Shown here piece by piece: positions 51,595-59,554 of a DNA stretch of 64,000 bases. The first letter of the stretch is position 1. Every line of letters starts with the position of its first letter. The notes under the pieces are model-generated. The model saw nothing but the letters and a program-made list of their open reading frames with translations. It was not told the origin of the DNA and searched no databases. Where the stretch lies: positions 1,019,067 to 1,083,066 of the forward strand of contig CBDDCT010000005.1 of assembly GCA_965226185.1 (NCBI GenBank). Direction: 5' to 3'. A program made the position numbers and the translations under genes. The DNA comes from CBDCYS01 sp965226185 (GTDB lineage Bacteria; Acidobacteriota; Terriglobia; Bryobacterales; UBA6623).

Positions 51595-53397
51595 ACCTGA
51601 ATTATGCACTGCGGGGTGCACCGGAGGAGGGCTGAGCCGCCAGGGGCCATTTGGGGGACCCCCGAAAACATGGGGTAATAAGGTAGGCTGGCAAAGATTT
51701 CAGCTTCGCCAGTCAACCCCAAGGAGGTCACCCAAATGGTTACCAAGCGAAAACAGCATAGCTCCCGAAGGCCCGTCAAACAAGGCCGGGGCGCGAGGGC
51801 CCCGCGGCCCAATAAAATCGGGGCTGCCACGCCTTATCACTTCCGCGGCAAGAATCTGACTCCCTACGGCGGCTTGCTGCCCGTCGCCACCCTGCTCGAA
51901 AAACTCGGCTTCCAGGCGCTGCTGGAAGAAACCATCACGAACAAACGAATCACCCGTGTGATGAGCCTCTACCAGTTTGTGCTGGCCCTCGTGCTGGGCC
52001 TCTATGTCGGCTTTGCGCGGCTGAACCAACTCCGCTTCATCGCCCGCGACCCCATCTTGACCGGCATCTTGCAAGTGACGCGTCTGCCGCCGCAGTCCAC
52101 GCTGTGGCGCTTTCTGGCCTCGCTGCACCTCAACGTGGCGAAGCAGATCCTTTCCATTCAGCGCCAGCTGCGGGAACGAGTCTGGGCCGCGGCCCAGGTG
52201 AAATTGGAGACGGTGACGCTGGACACCGACACCACCGTGCACACGCTCTACGGCCGCCAGATGGGCGGGCGCAAGAGTTACAACCCCAAGAACAAGGGCA
52301 AGCGCAGCTACCAGCCGATACTGACTTTCCTGGCCGAGACGCGCGAATACCTGATGGGCGGGTTGCGCAACGGCGACCGGCCCACGGGCCGGCAGATCGC
52401 CGCCCACCTCGAGAGCGCCTTTCGGGCTTTGCCGCACGGCGTGAAGAAAATCCTGGCGCGGGCCGATTCCGGGTTTTATTGCTGGGAGGCGGTGGAGGCC
52501 TATGAAAAGGCGGCTTGTCAGTTCGTCATCGTGGCGCGCAAGACCAGGCGGCTGGTCGAGCAGTTGCAGCAAGCGGCCTGGAAGCCCTCGCCCCACAGCG
52601 ATGCGGATGCGGAATGCGAATTCCTCTACCAGCCGCAGGGCTGGGCGCGGGCCTGTCGTTTCCTGGCGCTGCGTTACGAAAACGAACCCGCGGCCGGCGC
52701 GGCCGAGCAATACCAGCTGTTTGCCACCAGCGCTTACACCTACCGCGTGTTTGTCACCAACCTGGCCGAACCGATCGCGGCGGTGGTGTGGTTTTACAAT
52801 CAGCGCGCCGCAGCCGAGAACCTCATCAAGGAGGCCAACAACGACGCCGGGCTGGCGGCCCATCCCTCGCGCCGCTTTGACATGAACCGCAATCACTTTC
52901 AGCTGGCCATGCTGGCCTACAACCTCAACTGCTGGCTGCTGCTGTTCAACCGCGAAGCCCAAGCCAGCGTGGAGACACTGCGGCACACCACCCTGGCGAC
53001 GGCGCGGCTGCGCTTTCTGTTCGTGGCGGCCAAGATCTGGCGGCACGCCGGCAGAACGGGTGTCAGCTACAGCGATCATTATGAGGAAAAGGGCCTGTTT
53101 GAACGGCTGATGCGGCGGCTGCGGGCGATGGGGCCACCGGGATCGAGCTTCGCGCCGGTGGTGGAGGGTGCGCTGAGTTGAGGGGCGCTCCATGCATAAA
53201 ATTTCATGCACTCGCCGCAACGTACTGGGAACACGCCGCTTGCCCGCCCGCTTTTGCCCGCCGGGATTGGCAGGCGGCTCAAACAGGGAGGGAAACAGAG
53301 GAAAAGACGACTTGCTAAATCACTGAGTTGACACGACTGCCGCTACCGCCACAACTCCATCGGCGATGGCTACGCCGAATCGGTGCATAATTCAGGT
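51595..53397 (+). mobile_element. IS1380-family element, complete copy (second type)
   Basis: A 1803-bp element with 15-bp inverted repeats ACCTGAATTATGCAC at 51595-51609 and 53383-53397. A matching 4-bp target duplication is not seen (TGTC on the left, GTGA on the right), suggesting that the flanks were rearranged. A truncated copy of the same element lies at 56534-57150. Confidence 0.88.
51736..53181 (+). CDS. IS1380-family transposase (second type)
   Basis: A 481-residue DDE transposase with the IS1380 pattern: LDTDTTVHTLYGRQMGGRKS near residue 160, RADSGFYCWEAV near 239, and the Glu of AAAENLIKEANNDAGLA near 362. AAGGAGG lies 7 bp before the ATG. The frame is intact, so it may be active. 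It differs strongly from the transposase at 875-2290. Confidence 0.92.
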   Translation: MVTKRKQHSSRRPVKQGRGARAPRPNKIGAATPYHFRGKNLTPYGGLLPVATLLEKLGFQALLEETITNKRITRVMSLYQFVLALVLGLYVGFARLNQLRFIARDPILTGILQVTRLPPQSTLWRFLASLHLNVAKQILSIQRQLRERVWAAAQVKLETVTLDTDTTVHTLYGRQMGGRKSYNPKNKGKRSYQPILTFLAETREYLMGGLRNGDRPTGRQIAAHLESAFRALPHGVKKILARADSGFYCWEAVEAYEKAACQFVIVARKTRRLVEQLQQAAWKPSPHSDADAECEFLYQPQGWARACRFLALRYENEPAAGAAEQYQLFATSAYTYRVFVTNLAEPIAAVVWFYNQRAAAENLIKEANNDAGLAAHPSRRFDMNRNHFQLAMLAYNLNCWLLLFNREAQASVETLRHTTLATARLRFLFVAAKIWRHAGRTGVSYSDHYEEKGLFERLMRRLRAMGPPGSSFAPVVEGALS

Positions 53398-54384
53398 GTG
53401 ATGGCTCTCCTCTTCAGCTGCTTCATGGCAGTCGCGCGCGGAGAACTCACTTTATCGGATTCGGCTACTGATGGAACGCTTTTCCGTAAGAGAATAGCGT
53501 CGCAGGCGTTCACGCTGTTGGGTGCCATTGGCCTGTACTTTTTCATCGTGTTTACTTATTCTGCGACTTCCAGCACACCAGTCACCCACCAAGGAGGTTT
53601 TCTCGCACTGGCGGATCTGAGCCCAAGACTCCAGCAGATCGGGAGAAAACTTCTGGAGATGTATTTGTACGATGAACCGCTGATGCCTTTTGCCACGAAG
53701 GTCGTGCTCTTGTTGACACCTCTATTGACGGTCTTGCTGATTCTGCTACCTTGGCGTCGGCGGTGTCATGAGGGTGGGTTGTCTACCACCAAAGTCCTGT
53801 TGGCCTTTTTCTTGGCCATCTTGATCGGGGTTCCCGCTTCATTGGGCCTCATGTTCGTCACGAGTACCTGGTGGCCCGTGCCCCGCGTTACAGCACAGAT
53901 TGCTATATTTTGGGCGGGTTTATTCGCTCTATCATATCTAGGCGCCTCTTTGAAAATGAGAAAGCTGATAGTATGGTCCTCAGCGCTAGTTGTGTTTTCT
54001 TTCATAGGAATCAGCAACCACATCGCCAGCGATCAGCTTCGCGTTAACATGCGCGACCGGGAGCGGATCAACCGGATTCTGGCGCGGCTCGAAACAGTCA
54101 GCAGCTTAGACTCTTTGCAGGGCCTGGTTGTCGTCGGGGGAAGCGCGTACTACGGGATCCCGATGCGGACGACAGTCGGAGACATGAACGTTTCGGCGTT
54201 CCACCATTTGTGGTCCAAGGTAGGCGCATTCAGTGAAATCGCTGGCCGCAGCTTTAAATATTACGGACTACCGCAGCACGTTTTGGATGCCGCAGCGGTC
54301 GAGTGTGCAAAGTCTCCAAAATGGCCGGCCGAAGGGTCGGTGTCAGTCGTGGATCAAAACGCCATTGTTTGTTTGGCTGACTGA
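53398..54384 (+). pseudogene. GtrII-like O-antigen glucosyltransferase, N-terminus lost
   Basis: The coding frame enters from the right end of the IS1380 element and runs 328 codons to a natural stop. It encodes several membrane segments (about residues 35-55, 100-120, 135-160, 165-185 and 190-208 of the visible part) and a soluble tail with NHIASDQLRVNMRDRERINR, VVVGGSAYYGI, GDMNVSAFHHLWSKV and SVVDQNAIVCL. This resembles the C-terminal half of GtrII-type glucosyltransferases (Pfam Glucos_trans_II), which add glucose to O-antigen from a lipid carrier. The N-terminal membrane half is missing. Confidence 0.62.
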
Positions 54385-54510
54385 GAAAGATAAAGGATCA
54401 TCTCCCGTCCTGTTGGAGGCTCTGCTGCACAGGCGGGGACGTGAAGCGGCAGGTCTTCATGGAACGGGAGAAGGGAGGCAGTTGAGCAATGATGTCCGTA
54501 AACTCATCTA

Positions 54511-55925
54511 GAGATATTGTCAAATGTTGTGGGTGGGCTGAGGTCACGCAGCGTTCTCCTGAACCATCAATCCATCCTTGAATGCCTTTCCATTTAAGAC
54601 ATGAACAATCACTTCCGAACCGTTCAGACGCCGCCAGTGGCGCTCGGCCTGGCGGGCCAGCATGAAGACCATCGTCAACGAAGCTTCCCGGCTGCCGCAT
54701 CCCTTCGTTCGTCGCTGTCGCAAACGGACCGTCGCAAAGGTAGACTCAATCGGGTTCGTCGTCCGCAAGTGCACCCAGTGCTCGGCCGGAAAGTCGTAGA
54801 ACGCCAGCAGTACCTTGCGGTCTTTCTCCAGGCACTCGACCGCTTTGGGAAACTTCTTTTCGTATAAGTTCTTGAAACGGTCCAGCGCTTTCTCCGCTGT
54901 CTGACGACTCTCGGCAAGATAGATGTCGTGGAGGGCTTTCTTGGCTTTGCCCTGCATGCTCTTGGGCAGCTTGTTGAGCACGTTGGCCGTCTTGTGCAGC
55001 CAGCAGCGTTGCTCAGCGGTCGCCGGATAGACTTTCCGCAGTGTCGCCCAAAACCCCATCGCTCCGTCGCCCACCGCCAACTTCGGCCCCAGCTCGAGCC
55101 CCTGCCGTTTCAAGTCCGCGAGCAACTCCTGCCACGACAGTTCGCTTTCGCGAAAGCCGTCGTGCACCGCCAGCAGTTGCTTGCGGCCGTCTTGGAGTGC
55201 TCCCATCACAACCAGCAAACACTGCCGTTCATCGTCCAGACGAACATTCGAGTAGATGCCATCGGCCCAAATGTAAACAAACCGCTGGCCGCTGAGGTCA
55301 CGCTTTGACCAAGCCTCGTACTCGCGGCGCCGGACGTCTTTGAGACACACCACTGTCGTCGCCGACAGACCCGCAGCGCCGGGCCCCGCCAAGGCCTCCA
55401 GCGCTTCGCTGAAATCGCCCGTCGAAATCCCTTTCAGCTACAACCACGGGATCAGCTCCTCGACACTTTTCGTGCGCCGCAGGTAGGGCGGCAGAATCTG
55501 AGAAGTGAAACGGAAGCGTTGGCCCTGCTCATCGACTCGGCGATCGTCAACCCGCGGCGCCTGGATCTTCAGCTGACCCGCGCCGCTGACGATGGCGCGC
55601 TCGCGGGCGTGACCGTTGCGCACCACCAGCCGCCGGCCGTGCTCGTCGGCTTCGTGCTGATGGGTTTCGATGTAGGCGGCCACTTCGGCTTCCACGGCCT
55701 TGACGAGCATCTGAAGTGCTCCTCGACGCAGCACTTCATCCAAGGGCGAGCGTTTCTCTCCATCCATGACTTGGGGGTTGAGTTGACTGCTGCTCTCAGC
55801 AGCTTCACACTGACTCATGGCGTATCCTCCTTGTTCCTTTCCAGGAAACGATTGAATTGATTCCTCAATCGTCAGGATACGCCGCCTTCCCTCAGCCGCT
55901 CATCCACAACTCTTGGTTATATCTC
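54511..55925 (-). mobile_element. IS256-family insertion sequence
   Basis: About 1415 bp, ends recognisable as imperfect inverted repeats: GAGATATT...GTTGTGGGTG...GCTGAGG on the left (54511 on) and its inverse at 55890-55925. Flanking target duplications of 8-9 bp were not found. It holds one transposase gene with an internal stop. Confidence 0.72.
54544..55818 (-). pseudogene. IS256-family (mutator-type) transposase with internal amber codon
   Basis: The frame encodes 424 residues if an in-frame TAG at 55440-55438 is read through. Before it the protein reads ...SVEELIPWL, and after it LKGISTGDFSEALEAL; the family normally has Tyr at this position, so one C-to-G or T-to-G change explains the stop. 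Catalytic residues are visible: Asp in YIWADGIY, Asp in VGDGAMGFW, Glu in TNPIESTFATVR. The element is probably no longer autonomous. Confidence 0.85.
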
Positions 55926-56395
55926 ACGGCAAACGGGCTTTTGGTCTCCTCAGACGAGACAGTCTCAGTGTTCGTCTATTCTCCAAGATCACGGGCCCCA
56001 AACCGGCTGCAAATCACCTGCTAGTTACGTGCTATCACACCAACGACCGCCTGTAGAACCTAGACGCCAAGGCAGAGAATGGCATCAAGCGCGTTTGCAC
56101 CGGGCTTGGAGCTTCGGTCTAACACTTCTCGGAGCAGGTTGGGGCGGAACTTCGACCCCGTGCGTCCTCACAGCCGGCATGTGTTTCTTTATAATGGAGA
56201 TGGTTGCGATCTGCGTTGACATGTGGGCCGACGGTGCTTTGGAGGAATCCAAATCGGCCCTTAAAGGCACGAGATCGGTCGTCGTGTGGTGGATTGCCGG
56301 GGGGTATTGCAATGCGGATGTGGAGGAGCTACACTACCGTCGGAATCGCACCGAGATTCGAAATTTCGCCAAGGATTGCAACCCAAGGATACGCG
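55926..56395. other. Gap between IS256 and the GT2 remnant
   Basis: No gene or RNA is recognised in these 470 bp. GGATACGCG directly precedes the ATG of the GT2 fragment. Open frames here overlap on both strands and look non-coding. Confidence 0.4.
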
Positions 56396-56533
56396 ATGGA
56401 GCCGAAGACGATCCCGTGCGAGGAGCCGGTCGAATTCTCGATCGCCATTCTCTGCTACCGGGCCGAGGAAAACATTATCCCCTTTGTGGAGAATCTCCAT
56501 CGGATGATGATGATGATCAAGTTCAATTGGGAA
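56396..56533 (+). pseudogene. Family 2 glycosyltransferase, N-terminal 46 codons only
   Basis: The fragment begins MEPKTIPCEEPVEFSIAILC, then YRAEENIIPFVENLHR, and ends at the left end of the truncated IS1380 copy, where the next codons give Thr-stop. The SIAILCYRAEENI strand-loop is the nucleotide-sugar binding start of GT2 enzymes of the GtrB/dolichyl-phosphate type. The rest of the gene is gone. With the GtrII-like tail upstream it indicates a decayed lipid-linked glucosylation locus. Confidence 0.7.
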
Positions 56534-57150
56534 ACCTGAATTATGCACTGCGGGGTGCACCGGAGGAGGGCTGAGCCGCCAGGGGCCATTTGGGGGACCC
56601 CCGAAAACATGGGGTAATAAGGTAGGCTGGCAAAGATTTCAGCTTCGCCAGTCAACCCCAAGGAGGTCACCCAAATGGTTACCAAGCGAAAACAGCATAG
56701 CTCCCGAAGGCCCGTCAAACAAGGCCGGGGCGCGAGGGCCCCGCGGCCCAATAAAATCGGGGCTGCCACGCCTTATCACTTCCGCGGCAAGAATCTGACT
56801 CCCTACGGCGGCTTGCTGCCCGTCGCCACCCTGCTCGAAAAACTCGGCTTCCAGGCGCTGCTGGAAGAAACTATCACGAACAAACGAATCACCCGTGTGA
56901 TGAGCCTCTACCAGTTTGTGCTGGCCCTCGTGCTGGGCCTCTATGTCGGCTTTGCGCGGCTGAACCAACTCCGCTTCATCGCCCGCGACCCCATCTTGAC
57001 CGGCATCTTGCAAGTGACGCGTCTGCCGCCGCAGTCCACGCTGTGGCGCTTTCTGGCCTCGCTGCACCTCAACGTGGCGAAGCAGATCCTTTCCATTCAG
57101 CGCCAGCTGCGGGAACGAGTCTGGGCCGCGGCCCAGGTGAAATTGGAGAC
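56534..57150 (+). mobile_element. Truncated copy of the IS1380 element at 51595
   Basis: Same orientation as the full copy and identical over 617 bp except for one base seen (C to T in the transposase near 56870). It keeps the left end and the first 158 codons of the transposase (from ATG 56675) and breaks off at ...VKLET. The right two thirds and right end are missing. Confidence 0.9.
56675..57150 (+). pseudogene. IS1380 transposase fragment
   Basis: Encodes the N-terminal domain of the transposase at 51736-53181 but none of the catalytic DDE triad, so it cannot be active. After 57150 the frame runs into unrelated sequence. Confidence 0.9.
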
Positions 57151-57536
57151 AGGAAGGCGTCAGCGCGGCCAGACTCGAGCAACAGGCGCTGCGGATGAGC
57201 GACACCGAGTGCGCGCTACGGATGCAGCAACGCAAAAGAAAACTGCTGGACGCCTGCCGCGTGCGGCGCTAGAGCTGCCGCGCTGCTGGCAACAGCACTG
57301 CCCTCAGCGGGGCCTGACGGCCCTGGACTCGACGTTGAGGGGAGGGGGAAGGGGAAGCTCCAAGAAATCTTCGTGGTCGCGGCAAGAGTGTGCACAGCTT
57401 CCCCCTCCCCCTTGCCCCCCTCCCCTCTCGAAGCCCTCGATCCTCTCAGAAAGGAGATCCTCACCCTGCAGCCTGCCCTTTTCCGCCCGGACCGATTTCA
57501 GGCTCATCCTTGGATTGGAAAATGCTGGGGGGCTGG
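57151..57536. other. Scar region with an unidentified coding tail and a purine/pyrimidine inverted repeat
   Basis: Directly after the IS breakpoint, 57153-57272 encodes a protein-like tail (GVSAARLEQQALRMSDTECA, ending LLDACRVRR) and a stop; family unknown. Further on, 57337-57359 (G/A-only plus final CT) and 57396-57428 (C/T-rich) form an inverted repeat around a 36-bp loop. No intact gene is present. Confidence 0.45.
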
Positions 57537-59204
57537 CTAAAACCCAGGAACCCGCGCGCGCATGACGGATCCGTGTCCGGGATTCGATTCCAGCGTCAGC
57601 GTACCGCCAAGCGTGCGGATGCGCTGCTTGATGCTGCGCGGGCCGATCCTGAGTAACTCCAGCTCTTCCAGGGAAAACTGCCCCCCGAAAGGAAAGCCTT
57701 GCCCGTTGTCGTCGATCGCGATGTGGATATCACTGCCACGCTTTTCGAGAGAAAACAGGACGTGCGTGGCCTGCGCGTGCTTGTAGACGTTGTGTAGCGC
57801 TTCCCGAACCACCTGAAGAATCTCGACCCCGACCTTGCCGGGGACCGATACGCTGCGGCTTTCGTCCCCGACAAATGTCACCGACACACGGCTTTCCCGC
57901 TGAAAACCATCCACGATTTGCCGCGCCGCCGCCAGAAGAGAAGTGTCACTCGTGTCGAGCGGCCTCATGCGATGAACGAACGTCCGCATCTCGGAAACCA
58001 AATCCCGGGAAAATACCTGCAACGACTCGATATCGGCTGAGGCAACGGCGACATCACGCTGCAGGAGCTTTCGAATGATCTGGAGCCTCATCTCAAAGCT
58101 GATGATGCTCTGGAGCGGCCCGTCGTGGAGGTCTTGAGCGATGCGCCCCCGTTCTTGCTCGTAGGCCTCTTGTTCGGTGTGCTTGACCACGAGCAGGTGG
58201 CGAACCACATCGCGGAAGTAGCGAGCCACTTCATGAGCCCTTTTCCAATCGGTGCGCCTGACTTCGTCGACGCTGTTGAATAGCAGCAGCCGCCCGACTG
58301 GATTCTTCCCGTCCAATAGCCCGCATCCAACAGCGTTATAGATTTCGAACTTCTGGATGACGTAGGGATGCAGATCGAACCCCCGGTTGACCGGCTTGCC
58401 CTCGCGGTCGACGACCGAAACGTCGTTGGTGTGAAAGTCAAGCCGGCTACCGCGAAAACAAGCCCATTCACGGCTGGAATCAAATCGAACCAGCGCGTTC
58501 CCGGAACGGTCCCGCCGCTCCGGGACTTGGCAGATGGCGTGGCACTCCAGAGAATCATCCCAGAACGCCAGAATTGCCCCGGACGCCCGCCGCCAGTTCA
58601 TCAGCTCCCGCAGGGCCTCCTCGACCGCCTGGACGATTGCTTCTTCCGGCTCTCCGCCGGCCCGTTGAAGAATGTCTCTGATCCTGCGATCGATACGGTG
58701 ACTTTGATCGGAAACGTAGTAAGCCAGCACTCCCGCGACCACAAGCACGAACATGAACGAGCCCGGCTCGAAATGGAACTGCTGCGCCTCGCCGCTGGTT
58801 AGCCAGGCAGTGTAGAAGACCAGAATCACGGCCGTCACGATCAGCACTTCACGGCCGCTGTGCAGCAGCGAGCTTTCGGCCAGCAGGAAATAGAACAGGA
58901 GCAGAGGCAGCGCGGCTTCACCGGTCCCCGCGGCCAGGACCAGCAGGACCGCGAATAACAGGTCGCCGAATTGGATCCACAAGGTGTAGCTGCGCACCTG
59001 CACCGTGGACTTGTAAGCCACGATCAGGGCGCTGTAGATCGCGAAAAGTATCGAAATGAGTGTCTTGAAAATCGAGGCGTTCGCTGGATCAACGAAAACC
59101 TCGAACGCCAAGTACGCGAGCGCCAGCACCAGGCGGAGGGTCGCAATGCGCGAAAACCGGCGGCTACGGACCGCAACGTCGCTGGTAAACGTACCTGTAG
59201 GCAT
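57537..59204 (-). CDS. NarL-type sensor histidine kinase, membrane-bound with GAF-like domain
   Basis: A 555-residue kinase. Five or six membrane segments fill residues 20-165, followed by a GAF-like sensor region (about 185-340), a HisKA_3 dimerisation domain with the phospho-acceptor H360 in RGRIAQDLHDGPLQS, and an HATPase_c domain with VVREALHNVYKHAQA (N box), DDNGQGF (G1) and GHGSVMRARVP. Such kinases work with LuxR/NarL-type regulators normally encoded next door, but the downstream side is IS debris, so the partner may have been lost. Confidence 0.9.
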   Translation of the reverse strand: MPTGTFTSDVAVRSRRFSRIATLRLVLALAYLAFEVFVDPANASIFKTLISILFAIYSALIVAYKSTVQVRSYTLWIQFGDLLFAVLLVLAAGTGEAALPLLLFYFLLAESSLLHSGREVLIVTAVILVFYTAWLTSGEAQQFHFEPGSFMFVLVVAGVLAYYVSDQSHRIDRRIRDILQRAGGEPEEAIVQAVEEALRELMNWRRASGAILAFWDDSLECHAICQVPERRDRSGNALVRFDSSREWACFRGSRLDFHTNDVSVVDREGKPVNRGFDLHPYVIQKFEIYNAVGCGLLDGKNPVGRLLLFNSVDEVRRTDWKRAHEVARYFRDVVRHLLVVKHTEQEAYEQERGRIAQDLHDGPLQSIISFEMRLQIIRKLLQRDVAVASADIESLQVFSRDLVSEMRTFVHRMRPLDTSDTSLLAAARQIVDGFQRESRVSVTFVGDESRSVSVPGKVGVEILQVVREALHNVYKHAQATHVLFSLEKRGSDIHIAIDDNGQGFPFGGQFSLEELELLRIGPRSIKQRIRTLGGTLTLESNPGHGSVMRARVPGF

Positions 59205-59490
59205 CCGTGGTTTACGCGCCGTGCCGAAAAGGTGTTCAGGACCCGAATTTGCAGGCCCCGCTATGTAAAGTATTCTACACCACGAGCCGCTGGCCGTAAC
59301 ATTTGTGCCTGACTTGTTTGAGGATCAAAATAGTGATAGCGGTGGGAAAATGTCATCGCTCAGCGTGGGCCGAAGACAGCCTGTCACCGGATCGGGGCAT
59401 GATCGATTGTTCACTCGAAATCGTGAAGCAGCCGCTTGGACAGTCGGCGTACCACCGTCAGGCGGATGATTGGGTAATCGGCGGGGCACA

Positions 59491-59524
59491 AAAAAGCCTG
59501 CCGACAGGGCGGCAGGCTTTTCCA
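59491..59524 (-). terminator. Bidirectional rho-independent terminator
   Basis: AAAAAAGCCTGCCG-ACAGGG-CGGCAGGCTTTT forms a strong stem with A-run and T-run on opposite sides. It lies 30 bp after the stop of the radical SAM gene. The 286 bp between it and the kinase start (59205-59490) contain no recognised gene. Confidence 0.9.
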
Positions 59525-59554
59525 AAGTTCAAAGCGAGACTTTTTCCAGAAATT

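Noticed and set aside
51700..53220. 506-codon minus-strand frame
   Set aside because: It is the antisense shadow of the IS1380 transposase; the plus-strand frame has a strong ribosome-binding site and DDE motifs, and a copy of the shadow is truncated together with the IS at 56.6 kb.
56029..56574. 181-codon plus-strand frame running into the truncated IS1380
   Set aside because: It lacks a ribosome-binding site and family motifs; the GT2 fragment in another frame is clearly the coding one.
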